DNA of 20,607 bases from SYAN01 sp049459795 (GCA_049459795.1 JBMUDS010000017.1:1-20607); one strand, 5' to 3'; positions 6,734 through 14,351 are shown, counted from the stretch's first letter. The notes: generated by a model not told the origin, from the letters alone. Program-made: numbers and translations.

Positions 6734-7252
6734 GAAGTTACGCTCACCGCGCTTGATCTGTGGCAACGGTGCCCGCAATCGCCGAATCTGCGTTGATCGA
6801 ACCCAGCCGTACATCGCTAGTCCCTTTGTCGGCTCACCTGGGAAACGACGACGAACCTCCGCTTTGATCCGCTTTCCAACGAGAACGCCCTCAAGGACTG
6901 AATAGAGCGCAACGAGATAAAGAACGATGGTCGCGCCCAATCGCACTTGGATATTCGGACTCAAACCCAAGAAGAGAAGAACCATGACGATCGGCAGAAA
7001 GAATTCTCCGATGGATCTTCGTGAATCGATGTAATTGCGTACGAATCTTCGAACCGGACCGCGATCGCGAGGCGGCAACGCACTTTCGTCGCCGCGCATG
7101 AAGGCCGCACGCTGCGCCGTTCGAACTCGACGAGCCTCTTCCTTCAACATTTTCTTCTGGATCTTGTCAGCAGCAGGAGCCAATCGAGGCACGACTCGTT
7201 CTTTCTCGGCTTCCTTACGCTTTCGCGTCGGTCGGCCCTTCTTCTCGTTCAC
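6731..7252 (-). CDS. DUF3043 family membrane protein
   Basis: 173 residues matching my memory of the actinobacterial DUF3043 family: a highly charged Lys/Arg-rich N-terminal half (1-80, probably partly coiled coil), two membrane helices (about 84-100 and 106-125) and a basic C-terminal tail with FPGEPTKGLAMYGW. The function is unknown; the topology suggests a small inner-membrane protein with cytoplasmic ends. GTG 7252 is preceded by GAGAGGGAG at good spacing. It follows nadA by 41 nt on the same strand and is probably co-transcribed with it. Confidence 0.8.
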   Translation of the reverse strand: MNEKKGRPTRKRKEAEKERVVPRLAPAADKIQKKMLKEEARRVRTAQRAAFMRGDESALPPRDRGPVRRFVRNYIDSRRSIGEFFLPIVMVLLFLGLSPNIQVRLGATIVLYLVALYSVLEGVLVGKRIKAEVRRRFPGEPTKGLAMYGWVRSTQIRRLRAPLPQIKRGERNF

Positions 7253-7293
7253 TCAGTGCTCCCTCTCTTCGGAATCGGTCACAAGGTTACAGA

Positions 7294-8472
7294 TCAGTCT
7301 CGGTTTGATGGCTGGTCATCTTGCTGGGGTAGAGCAAGCATCCGCTCAAGTGCCAACTTCGAGAAATGTGCAGTGTCGGCATCGACCGTAATCACGTTGA
7401 CCAGTCTCCCAGCGGCGAGAGACTCCAAAGCCCAGACGAGATGAGGAAGGTCGATCCGGTTCATCGTCGAGCAATAACAGATGGTCTTGTCGAGGAAGTG
7501 CACTTCTTTCCCTGGGTTCTCTGCTGCCAATCGCTTGACCAAATTGAGCTCCGTGCCGACCGCCCACTTGGAACCTGGAGGCGCATTTCTCACGGTTGAA
7601 ATGATCATCTCGGTGCTTCCAACGTGATCAGCTGCCATGACGACCTCGTGTGGGCATTCAGGGTGAACCAGGATGGAAACTCCTGGAATCTCTTGACGTC
7701 GGTCATTGACATTCTGCATCGAGAATCGTCCATGGACTGAACAATGCCCCCGCCACAAGATAACCTTCGCAGATCGGATCTGATCATCAGTAAGTCCGCC
7801 TCTGGGCTTCCATGGGTTCCAAAGGACGCAGTCATCAAGTGAGAATCCGAGCTGACGAACTGCGGTATTCCGCCCGAGATGTTGATCGGGAAGGAAGAAG
7901 ATTCGTTCACCTTGATCGAGTGCCCATCGCATCGCACGTTCTGCGTTGGAAGATGTACAGATGGTTCCACCATGTTCACCGGTGAATGACTTGATCGCCG
8001 CGGAGGAATTCATGTATGTGACAGGGATGGTTCCGTTTGCGATCCCGAGTTCTTCGAAGACTTGCCAGGCATCTCGGACTTGATTGAGAGTTGCCATATC
8101 TGCCATGGAACATCCCGCTGCGAGGTCCGGGAGGATCACTCTCTGATCGGCTGAGGTCAAGATGTCTGCACTCTCAGCCATGAAATGCACGCCACAGAAG
8201 ACGATCAATTCCGCATTCCGATTGTCGGCAGCGGCTTGTGCCAATTTGAAGGAGTCGCCGGTGATGTCCGCGAATTGGATCACCTCGTCGCGCTGATAGT
8301 GGTGACCGAGGATCATGACTCGATTCCCGAGCGAATCCTTCGCTGCCTTCGCCCTGGCGACCAATGAGGGGTCACTTGGCTCTGGCAATTGACCAGAGCA
8401 GGAGACGCCACGTTCACTATCGAAGTCAGGTTTGGTGCCGGCTCTCAGGAACTCAGCGAGCGAAAGCGACAT
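7294..8472 (-). CDS. nadA: Quinolinate synthase A
   Basis: 392 residues. NadA condenses iminoaspartate with dihydroxyacetone phosphate to quinolinate in de novo NAD synthesis, using a [4Fe-4S] cluster. Seen motifs include GHHYQRDEV (56-64), FCGVHFMAES, PDLAAGCSMADM, HGGTICTSSNAERA and CYCSTMNRI. Likely cluster ligands are C121 (GCSMAD), C244 (GHCSVH) and one of C332/C334. The length and the CxCSTMN ending match the longer Bacillus-type NadA. nadB and nadC are not nearby, although these often neighbour nadA. The ATG at 8472 has a TAGACT hexamer 6 nt upstream and no Shine-Dalgarno, so it is probably leaderless. The Fe-S carrier gene erpA diverges from it. Confidence 0.95.
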   Translation of the reverse strand: MSLSLAEFLRAGTKPDFDSERGVSCSGQLPEPSDPSLVARAKAAKDSLGNRVMILGHHYQRDEVIQFADITGDSFKLAQAAADNRNAELIVFCGVHFMAESADILTSADQRVILPDLAAGCSMADMATLNQVRDAWQVFEELGIANGTIPVTYMNSSAAIKSFTGEHGGTICTSSNAERAMRWALDQGERIFFLPDQHLGRNTAVRQLGFSLDDCVLWNPWKPRGGLTDDQIRSAKVILWRGHCSVHGRFSMQNVNDRRQEIPGVSILVHPECPHEVVMAADHVGSTEMIISTVRNAPPGSKWAVGTELNLVKRLAAENPGKEVHFLDKTICYCSTMNRIDLPHLVWALESLAAGRLVNVITVDADTAHFSKLALERMLALPQQDDQPSNRD

Positions 8473-8478
8473 AGCCAG

Positions 8479-8484
8479 AGTCTA
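8479..8484 (-). promoter_or_regulatory. -10 element of nadA (leaderless)
   Basis: Minus-strand TAGACT (8484-8479) ends 6 nt before the nadA ATG. The identical hexamer with the identical 6-nt spacing precedes the receiver-like gene at 18999. No recognisable -35 box. Confidence 0.55.
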
Positions 8485-8516
8485 GTTACTGCTTCTGAGA
8501 GATGTGATGTGAGGAA

Positions 8517-8533
8517 CCCTCAGCTCGTGAGGG
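8517..8533. repeat. Inverted repeat between nadA and erpA
   Basis: CCCTCA (8517-8522), a 5-nt spacer and TGAGGG (8528-8533) form a perfect 6-bp dyad in the 169-bp divergent space between nadA and erpA. It has no adjacent U-tract on either strand, so an operator is as plausible as a transcript hairpin. Confidence 0.35.
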
Positions 8534-8603
8534 ATTGAGAGGCAGAAGTGAAAGCAGAGATATACGATTACGCCATCCGGAAGCGCCCGAAAGGGACCCG
8601 AGA

Positions 8604-8626
8604 AGTTCATGAGACGAGTTCATGAA
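8604..8626 (+). repeat. AGTTCATGA direct repeat and dyad just upstream of the erpA ribosome-binding site
   Basis: AGTTCATGA occurs twice (8604-8612 and 8617-8625), 13 bp apart. Because TTCATGAA is its own reverse complement, the two copies can also pair as a 7-bp hairpin (8606-8612 with 8620-8626). It ends 4 nt before the erpA Shine-Dalgarno, a position suited to an operator or to a structure affecting translation. No known regulator motif is recognised. Confidence 0.4.
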
Positions 8627-8641
8627 GATAGAAGGAGCACG

Positions 8642-8989
8642 ATGAGCAACGAAACCGCATCCATGACAGGAGTCATTCTCACTGATGTCGCTGCGACCAA
8701 AGTTGGTTCCCTTCTTGCCCAAGAGGGTCGTGACGATCTCGTCCTCCGGATCGCGGTCCAACCAGGTGGTTGTTCTGGACTTCGTTACCAGCTCTACTTC
8801 GACGATCGAGTCGAAGAATCTGATGCAGTCTCTTCCTTCGGAACCGTCAAAGTCGTCACCGACAAGATGTCTGCGCCGTACCTCATGGGCGCAAGCATCG
8901 ATTATGTGGACACGATCGAGAAGCAAGGCTTCACCATCGATAATCCGAATGCACAAGGCTCATGCGCCTGTGGCGACTCGTTCAACTAA
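8642..8989 (+). CDS. erpA: HesB/ErpA-type A-type Fe-S carrier
   Basis: 115 residues with the three conserved cysteines of A-type carriers: C44 in PGGCSGLRY and C108/C110 in the C-terminal GSCACGDSF. These proteins hold and hand over Fe-S clusters to apoproteins in the cytoplasm. The start at 8642 is set by GAAGGAG 4 nt upstream; an in-frame ATG at 8609 lacks a ribosome-binding site and would add a non-conserved leader of 11 residues. The gene lies head to head with nadA, a 4Fe-4S client, and upstream of a PfkB kinase, an order also seen in other actinobacteria (compare Rv2204c/Rv2202c). Confidence 0.92.
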   Translation: MSNETASMTGVILTDVAATKVGSLLAQEGRDDLVLRIAVQPGGCSGLRYQLYFDDRVEESDAVSSFGTVKVVTDKMSAPYLMGASIDYVDTIEKQGFTIDNPNAQGSCACGDSFN

Positions 8990-9065
8990 GCGCTCTTACA
9001 TACTTTCGTCCTTCGTACGTTCATATAGGCACCACTAATACTCTCTGCTGATCCTCATCCACTAG

Positions 9066-9071
9066 TAGCCT
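9066..9071 (+). promoter_or_regulatory. -10 element of the PfkB kinase gene (leaderless)
   Basis: TAGCCT (9066-9071) ends 7 nt before the GTG start at 9079, and there is no Shine-Dalgarno. The 89-bp gap after erpA therefore appears to carry its own promoter, although read-through from erpA is possible. Confidence 0.5.
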
Positions 9072-9078
9072 TCGCGCC

Positions 9079-10059
9079 GTGAGGATTGCCGTAGCAGGGT
9101 CAGTCGGTCGTGACCACTTGATGACCTTTCCAGGGAAGTTCACGGACTCGCTCGTTGCTGACTCTCTCGCAAAGGTCTCCCTATCCTTCCTGGTGGACGG
9201 ACTTGATGTTCGCCGTGGCGGATGCGGCGCGAATATCTCCTTTGGCATGGCTGTCCTAGGACTCAATCCTGTGCTGATCGCATCGGTGGGTTCTGATTGG
9301 GTGGATTACGAGGCGTGGTTATCGCGTCATGGCGTCGATACGTCTCATGTCCGAGTCTCTGACACGCTTCATACAGCGCTCTATATGGTGACTACGGACA
9401 CCGAACTCAATCAGATCGCGTCATTCTTTCCAGGGGCAATGAGTGAAGCGCGCGAGCTCGAGTTGATGCCAGTGATGGATCAGATCGGTCGATTCGACCT
9501 GGTCGTCATCTCTCCTGATGATCCTGAGGCGATGATTCGACACACAGAGACGTGCAGAAAACAAGGGATCCCTTTCGCCGCGGATCCTTCACAACAGTTG
9601 GCTCGGATGAGCGGAGAGGAGATTCGTTCATTGATCGATGGCGCCACGTATCTCTTCCTCAACGAGTATGAGCTCGCGCTCGCCATGCAAAAGACTGAGT
9701 GGAGTGATGCAGAGATCCTTGATCGTGTGGAGACTCGCGTCGTCACATTAGGAAGCAATGGAGCAAAAGTAGAACGAAAAGATGGATTCACTGTCCTTGT
9801 TGGGGTCCCACAAGAGAAGGCGAAAGTCGATCCGACGGGCGTTGGAGATGCATTTCGATCTGGTTTTCTTGCAGGCGTGGCCTGGGGGCTGAATGAGGAG
9901 CGTTCTGCTCAATTAGGTTCCATGCTTGCAACGTACGTGATTGAGACGAAAGGCACGCAGGAGTATCGATTCACTCGTGACGCCTTCGTCAACCGATTCC
10001 GCGAACGATATGGCGAGGAATCCGCAGCCGAAATCGAATCGCATCTGCGCATTCAGTAG
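9079..10059 (+). CDS. PfkB/ribokinase-family kinase (CbhK/AdoK-like)
   Basis: 326 residues. The ribokinase fold is shown by the N-terminal MRIAVAGSVGRDHLM, the substrate-side RRGGCGANISFGMAVLG (45-61), the ATP-side VVTLGSNGAK and the C-terminal DPTGVGDAFRSGF motif (251-263) with catalytic base D257. By family and position it matches the mycobacterial kinase Rv2202c, described as adenosine kinase/carbohydrate kinase; the substrate here could be adenosine or a sugar and cannot be fixed from sequence. The start is GTG 9079, leaderless. It ends 17 bp from the end of the convergent TusA-like gene, with no clear terminator between them. Confidence 0.88.
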   Translation: MRIAVAGSVGRDHLMTFPGKFTDSLVADSLAKVSLSFLVDGLDVRRGGCGANISFGMAVLGLNPVLIASVGSDWVDYEAWLSRHGVDTSHVRVSDTLHTALYMVTTDTELNQIASFFPGAMSEARELELMPVMDQIGRFDLVVISPDDPEAMIRHTETCRKQGIPFAADPSQQLARMSGEEIRSLIDGATYLFLNEYELALAMQKTEWSDAEILDRVETRVVTLGSNGAKVERKDGFTVLVGVPQEKAKVDPTGVGDAFRSGFLAGVAWGLNEERSAQLGSMLATYVIETKGTQEYRFTRDAFVNRFRERYGEESAAEIESHLRIQ

Positions 10060-10076
10060 TAGGAAAGAGGGCGAAA

Positions 10077-10292
10077 CTAGATCTCCCGCCTCCGCTGGAT
10101 ATGAAAGGTTCTCTGATCGAGACGCGTTACGAGGTGTCCAGTCATCCGTGACCATGCTGAGAGGTCATGCCACGTTGCGATGTCGTCACTATGGAGCGTG
10201 AATTGTTCATCGTCCTCGAATTCTTTGAGAGCTGCTGCGAGATCTAGGATCGGTTGCGGGCATTTCTTCCCTACAGAATCGATGATTCTCAT
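10077..10292 (-). CDS. TusA/SirA-like sulfur carrier
   Basis: 71 residues. The N terminus has the family signature, MRIIDSVGKKCPQPILDL, with the CPxP motif and sulfur-carrying C11. TusA proteins accept persulfide sulfur from a desulfurase and relay it, for example to tRNA thiolation or cofactor synthesis. The C-terminal half is diverged but has normal length. It starts 3 nt after the stop of the desulfurase-like gene, so the two are surely co-transcribed. As I recall, some actinobacteria carry these two domains fused in one protein; here they are split. Confidence 0.85.
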   Translation of the reverse strand: MRIIDSVGKKCPQPILDLAAALKEFEDDEQFTLHSDDIATWHDLSAWSRMTGHLVTRLDQRTFHIQRRREI

Positions 10293-10295
10293 GGT

Positions 10296-11369
10296 TCAAC
10301 CCCGTAGTTGCGGTACGAGACGAAGCAGCGCCTCTGCAAGAGGAACTACAGAGGTGAGGTTCTCGGGACGGAACTTAAGCCTTACATTCCCATGACTTAG
10401 CAGCCCCATGCGGGTGAGGACATGACTTGGCTCCAAGGCAGAGGATGAGCAAGCCGAACCCGAATCCACCAAGAATCCCTCACTCCAGAGTGCGCGTTGC
10501 AACTCTTCGCTCTGCACATAAAGAAAGGAGAGTGAGAGTCGGTCGTTCGTGCGAACACCTGCGATATCTACATCGGTGAGTAAGGAGATCTTGTTGCGGA
10601 TCGTCTCATTCGCTCTCGCGATCGCCGTGTAATCCCATGTCATGAAGTCTTCAAGTGCGAGAGCAGCCATCAACGTAAGTCCGTAATTCGCGCCAAAGAT
10701 CGGCATGGAGGTGTCGAGGGTGGGGAAGGGATTTTTCCATCGATAGCTCGAATTGATCGCCAGGTAATTGACCCCTCGCGGTCCGCCCCAACTGGTTGCA
10801 TCAAGCACGACGGCACACCATGGAAGAGTCCCTAGGTCGAACTTTTGAAGGTCGGCAGGTAGTGCGCTTGTTGCATCGATGATGAGAGTTCCGTGAGGCA
10901 GTGTCTCTTGGGTGATTCCCGTCTCACCATTGCGAAGTTGGAAGATCGCCAAGGATTCGTCCTTCTTCGGATCCGTGATGAGGCCATCAAGCCCTAACCC
11001 ATACTCGATTCGTTCGATCCCAGGGTCCAGGCCATCGATGATGGCAAGGATCTCTTTCTTCTCGATGGGGCTGAATTTGATGGAGGTGTCTTTGCTGTCT
11101 GTCGGAGAGACGGAGCCCATGATCGCGAGGTAAAAGGCCATGTAGCGATCACCAATGACGGAGAGTGATTGACGGGGGATTCCCCAGCTTTGCGCGACGA
11201 CATCGAGAGAGTGCTGTAATCGAAGCGCATTCTCTCCACCGGGTCCGAGGGGCCACCTCGGATCACTATCACCGAGTGAGAAGACTTGACTGAGATTTGC
11301 GAGCGAAGCGCCGGAAAATGGAGCTAGATCCTGGAAATTCCTTGAGGAATCAGTTGTGACCGGCGACAC
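10296..11369 (-). CDS. Cysteine-desulfurase-like protein lacking the PLP lysine
   Basis: 357 residues of the class V aminotransferase/NifS-IscS fold. Conserved: NGETGITQE (147-155; family NNETG.IQP), IIDATSAL with D165, the GGPRGV stretch (195-200; family GGPKGVG) and the C-terminal active-cysteine loop SGSACSSSALEPSHVL with C307. Lost: the lysine that forms the PLP Schiff base. The family S-A-H-K-F-G-G-P-K-G aligns with D-A-T-S-W-G-G-P-R-G, so His becomes T192 and Lys becomes S193 (codon at 10791-10793). The phosphate-binding T-E-A-N region is also degenerate (GDRYMAFYLAI). It is therefore unlikely to desulfurate cysteine itself, but could still carry sulfur on C307. GTG 11369 is leaderless. 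It is operonic with the TusA-like gene and divergent from ctaC. Confidence 0.85.
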   Translation of the reverse strand: MSPVTTDSSRNFQDLAPFSGASLANLSQVFSLGDSDPRWPLGPGGENALRLQHSLDVVAQSWGIPRQSLSVIGDRYMAFYLAIMGSVSPTDSKDTSIKFSPIEKKEILAIIDGLDPGIERIEYGLGLDGLITDPKKDESLAIFQLRNGETGITQETLPHGTLIIDATSALPADLQKFDLGTLPWCAVVLDATSWGGPRGVNYLAINSSYRWKNPFPTLDTSMPIFGANYGLTLMAALALEDFMTWDYTAIARANETIRNKISLLTDVDIAGVRTNDRLSLSFLYVQSEELQRALWSEGFLVDSGSACSSSALEPSHVLTRMGLLSHGNVRLKFRPENLTSVVPLAEALLRLVPQLRG

Positions 11370-11376
11370 CCATGGA

Positions 11377-11421
11377 ACCTTACTCGCCGACTCCGACTCA
11401 CGCTCCCTGGGTGGATATTCT
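11377..11421. promoter_or_regulatory. Divergent leaderless promoters of the desulfurase-like gene (-) and ctaC (+)
   Basis: Minus strand: TAAGGT (11382-11377) ends 7 nt before GTG 11369. Plus strand: TATTCT (11416-11421) ends 7 nt before ATG 11429. The start codons are only 59 bp apart. Between the two -10 elements is a perfect tandem hexamer, CGACTC twice (11388-11399), positioned near the expected -35 regions of both promoters, where a shared regulator could bind. Confidence 0.55.
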
Positions 11422-11428
11422 TGCCCCC

Positions 11429-12235
11429 ATGACTCGCCGTTTTGGTAAGCCGATTTCCCTTGCTCTTCTCGTTGGAGCCCTTTCCTTCACCACGGGATGC
11501 TCGATCGATGGCATACGTGGATTCGGATACGAAGCAGGTCTGTCCAGTGTCAATGATGCGTCATTAGGTTTATGGGAAGGCGCATGGCTTGCTGCCGCGG
11601 TCGTTGGTCTCATCACGTTGATCCTGATCCTCTGGCCGGTCGTCTTCCACCGCAAGAAGAATGAAGAGTTCCCGAAGCAAACTCAGTACAACGTCCCCGT
11701 CGAGGTCGCTTACACCGTCATTCCATTCATCATCGTGGCAGTGCTCTTCGCTTACACGGCACGAGCGCAGAACGAGATCAAGGAAGTCACTCCAGTGAGC
11801 AGTCAAAGCGAGACCGTTCATGATGTGACCGTCAATGCGATCCAGTGGTCGTGGCAGTTCACCTACGAAGATGCAGGTCCTGGCACGACTGTCACTGGTA
11901 CGCCTGCAAGTCCACCAACGTTGTATATGCCGTTAGGTGAGAAGGTCAGATTCAAGATCACGGCTACTGATGTCGTCCACGGATTCTGGATTCCGGCTTT
12001 CATGATCCAGATTCAGAACATTCCGGGAGTCGAGAACCAGATCGAATTCACGGCGCAGAAGTTGGGAACCTATCCGGGCCGCTGCAACATCCTCTGTGGT
12101 CGCCAACATTCGCAGATGCTCTTTGATGTAGAGGTCGTGACTCCGAGTGAGTACCGCGCCTATCTCGATTCGTTACGAAGCGCCGCAAACGCTGACGAAT
12201 CGACCGATGCTGTAGAAGAAGGAGCCGACGCATGA
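11429..12235 (+). CDS. ctaC: Cytochrome c oxidase subunit II (aa3 type)
   Basis: 268 residues from ATG 11429. It is the electron-entry subunit of the aa3 oxidase, receiving electrons from the bcc complex at a CuA centre outside the membrane. It has a lipoprotein-type signal peptide (MTRRFGKPISLALLV, lipobox-like FTTGC with C24), two membrane helices (about 49-70 and 92-112), the aromatic electron-entry segment IQWSWQFTY, VVHGFWIP with the first CuA histidine, and GRCNILCGRQHSQM with two Cys, His and Met. The usual Glu between the cysteines (C-x-E-L-C) is Ile here. An in-frame ATG at 11372 was rejected: it overlaps the divergent promoter and would bury the signal peptide. Its TGA overlaps the ctaD ATG (ATGA). 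Confidence 0.95.
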   Translation: MTRRFGKPISLALLVGALSFTTGCSIDGIRGFGYEAGLSSVNDASLGLWEGAWLAAAVVGLITLILILWPVVFHRKKNEEFPKQTQYNVPVEVAYTVIPFIIVAVLFAYTARAQNEIKEVTPVSSQSETVHDVTVNAIQWSWQFTYEDAGPGTTVTGTPASPPTLYMPLGEKVRFKITATDVVHGFWIPAFMIQIQNIPGVENQIEFTAQKLGTYPGRCNILCGRQHSQMLFDVEVVTPSEYRAYLDSLRSAANADESTDAVEEGADA

Positions 12236-13908
12236 CAACCTACGCAACGAGGCCAGTAGATGGCCTTGAGATGGCGAATCGAGCACCCGCTCTAAAGCCA
12301 ACGTCCAAAGGTTCTATCGTCCGCAAACTGTTGACCACGACTGATCACAAGACGATCGGGCATATGTATCTCGTGACCTCCTTCGCGTGGTTCTTGATCG
12401 GTGGCATCCTTGCTCTCTTCATTCGCGCTGAATTGACCAGGCCCGGTCTGCAATTCATGAGCGTCGAGCAGTACAACCAGATCTTCACGATGCACGGCAC
12501 CATCATGTTGCTAATGTTTGCGACGCCACTCTTCGTCGGCTTTGCGAATGTAATCATGCCGTTACAGATCGGTGCAGCGGATGTGGCTTTCCCCCGAATG
12601 AACATGCTCTCGTACTGGCTCTACTTCTTCGGCAGCTTGATGGCGACTGCCGGCTTCCTCGCACCGGGAGGCGCAGCCTCGTTCGGATGGACGGCATATG
12701 CGCCACTCTCTCGGGTCGAGTACTCACCAGGAATCGGTGCAGATCTTTGGATTGTAGGACTTGCAGTTGGTGGTCTTGGCACCATCCTCGGCGGCGTCAA
12801 TTTCCTCACCACGATCTTCACGATGCGTGCTCCAGGAATGACGATGTTCCGAATGTCGATCTTCACCTGGAACGTACTGCTCACTTCGATCTTGATCCTT
12901 CTTGCCTTTCCACCGCTAGCCGCTGCTCTCCTGGCTCTCGAGTCGGATCGTCTCTTCGGATCGCACATCTTCGATCCTGCGAATGGCGGCGCGCTCCTCT
13001 GGCAGCACATCTTCTGGTTCTTCGGTCATCCGGAGGTCTATATCTTGGCGCTTCCGTTCTTCGGAATCGCATCTGAGATCCTGCCGGTATTTAGCCGGAA
13101 ACCGATCTTTGGATATAAGGGTTTGATTGCGGCGACGATAGCGATCGCTGCGCTATCGGTAGCTGTTTGGGCGCACCACATGTTCGCAACAGGACAAGTT
13201 TTGTTGGGCTTCTTCTCCTTCATGACCTTCTTGATCGGAGTCCCAACTGGAGTGAAATTCTTCAACTGGATCGGAACGATGTGGCGCGGCTCGATCACGC
13301 TTGAGACTCCGATGCTCTGGGTGATCGGATTCCTCATTACATTCCTCCTTGGTGGCCTCACCGGAATCATCTTGGCCAGCCCACCACTTGATTTCGCAGT
13401 ATCTGCTTCTTACTTCGTCGTGGCCCATTTCCACTACGTCCTCTTCGGGACCGTAGTCTTCGCGATGTTCGCAGGTTTCTATTTCTGGTGGCCGAAGTTC
13501 ACAGGTCGGATGCTCAATGAGCGACTCGGAAAGATCCATTTCTGGATCCTCTTCGTTGGTTTCCACACCACCTTCTTGATCCAGCACTGGCTAGGGATCA
13601 AAGGCTTCCCACGACGATATGCAGATTACTTGGCAACGGATGGCTTCACTTTCATGAACATGGTCTCGACCGTGGGGGCAGCCCTGCTCGCTATCTCGAT
13701 GATCCCATTCGCTATCAATCTCTGGATCACTCGAAATGCTCCGAAGGTCAATGTCGATGATCCATGGGGATATGGCGCATCGTTGGAGTGGGCGACCAGT
13801 TGTCCGCCACCACGTCATAATTTCCATAGCATTCCCCGGATTCGTTCGGAGCGTCCTGCATTCGATCTCCGATATCCCCATATCACCACTGAGAAGTTAG
13901 GACACTGA
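12232..13908 (+). CDS. ctaD: Cytochrome c oxidase subunit I (aa3 type)
   Basis: 558 residues, twelve expected membrane helices. It reduces O2 to water at the haem a3-CuB centre and pumps protons. Ligands seen: H88 (TMHGT) and H401 for haem a, H399 (VVAHFHYV) for haem a3, H266 with the Tyr270 cross-link in GHPEVYILALP, and H315/H316 for CuB. The proton paths look intact: D117 (GAADVAFPRMN) at the D-channel entrance, the Glu of GHPEVY, and K342 (PTGVKFFNW) in the K channel, so this is a type A1 oxidase. It overlaps ctaC by 4 bp and has an AAGGAG Shine-Dalgarno at the end of ctaC. Confidence 0.98.
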   Translation: MTTYATRPVDGLEMANRAPALKPTSKGSIVRKLLTTTDHKTIGHMYLVTSFAWFLIGGILALFIRAELTRPGLQFMSVEQYNQIFTMHGTIMLLMFATPLFVGFANVIMPLQIGAADVAFPRMNMLSYWLYFFGSLMATAGFLAPGGAASFGWTAYAPLSRVEYSPGIGADLWIVGLAVGGLGTILGGVNFLTTIFTMRAPGMTMFRMSIFTWNVLLTSILILLAFPPLAAALLALESDRLFGSHIFDPANGGALLWQHIFWFFGHPEVYILALPFFGIASEILPVFSRKPIFGYKGLIAATIAIAALSVAVWAHHMFATGQVLLGFFSFMTFLIGVPTGVKFFNWIGTMWRGSITLETPMLWVIGFLITFLLGGLTGIILASPPLDFAVSASYFVVAHFHYVLFGTVVFAMFAGFYFWWPKFTGRMLNERLGKIHFWILFVGFHTTFLIQHWLGIKGFPRRYADYLATDGFTFMNMVSTVGAALLAISMIPFAINLWITRNAPKVNVDDPWGYGASLEWATSCPPPRHNFHSIPRIRSERPAFDLRYPHITTEKLGH

Positions 13909-13911
13909 TCG

Positions 13912-14313
13912 ATGAGATTCGGTTGGCAGCTCTTCGGATTCCTGACTCTCTTCTACGCGATCGTCACCTTGGTCTACTGGCAACAAGGTGGAGAGGTTGT
14001 TGGACTGACTGCGCTCCCGCTCAGTGCTGGACTTGCCGGCATCATCGCCTTCTATTTCTGGTTCACACAGCGAAGAGTTGGCAACAATCTCCCGGAGGAT
14101 CGCCTTGAGGCAGAGATCGCAGAAGGCGCAGGCGAGATCGGATTCTTCCCGCCCTACTCATGGTGGCCACTAGCGATCGGTTTCACCTCTACCTTGACGG
14201 CGCTTGGATTGATCATCGGATGGTGGCTCTTTTTGATTGGCGTCGGTGCTCTGGTCCTTTCAGTGATGGGAATGGTCCTGGAGTATGAAAAGCCCGAATA
14301 TCAAGACCACTAG
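13912..14313 (+). CDS. ctaF: Cytochrome c oxidase subunit IV, actinobacterial type
   Basis: 133 residues with four hydrophobic segments: two near the N terminus (about 4-23 and 32-51) and two near the C terminus (about 84-104 and 106-123), separated by a Glu-rich loop. FFPPYSWWPLAIG and a C-terminal EYEKPEY are typical of actinobacterial CtaF. It is a small structural subunit of the aa3 oxidase and of the bcc-aa3 supercomplex. It begins 3 nt after the ctaD stop, within the same operon. Confidence 0.93.
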   Translation: MRFGWQLFGFLTLFYAIVTLVYWQQGGEVVGLTALPLSAGLAGIIAFYFWFTQRRVGNNLPEDRLEAEIAEGAGEIGFFPPYSWWPLAIGFTSTLTALGLIIGWWLFLIGVGALVLSVMGMVLEYEKPEYQDH

Positions 14314-14351
14314 CAACATCAATACCATGAACGACGGAGATCGACAGATAC

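Noticed and set aside
8609..8641. Longer ErpA starting at ATG 8609
   Set aside because: No Shine-Dalgarno, and the added residues overlap the repeated TTCATGA element; ATG 8642 has GAAGGAG at suitable spacing.
10060..10076. Terminator between the PfkB kinase and the TusA-like gene
   Set aside because: The 17-bp convergent gap has no inverted repeat or T-run.
11372..11428. N-terminal extension of CtaC from the upstream ATG at 11372
   Set aside because: The 19 extra residues would lie before a normal lipoprotein signal peptide and overlap the divergent promoter; the ATG at 11429 has a -10 element 7 nt upstream.
13153..13587. Long open frame antisense to ctaD (144 codons)
   Set aside because: It lies wholly inside a highly conserved gene, has no recognisable domain, and is explained by the codon bias of the opposite strand.
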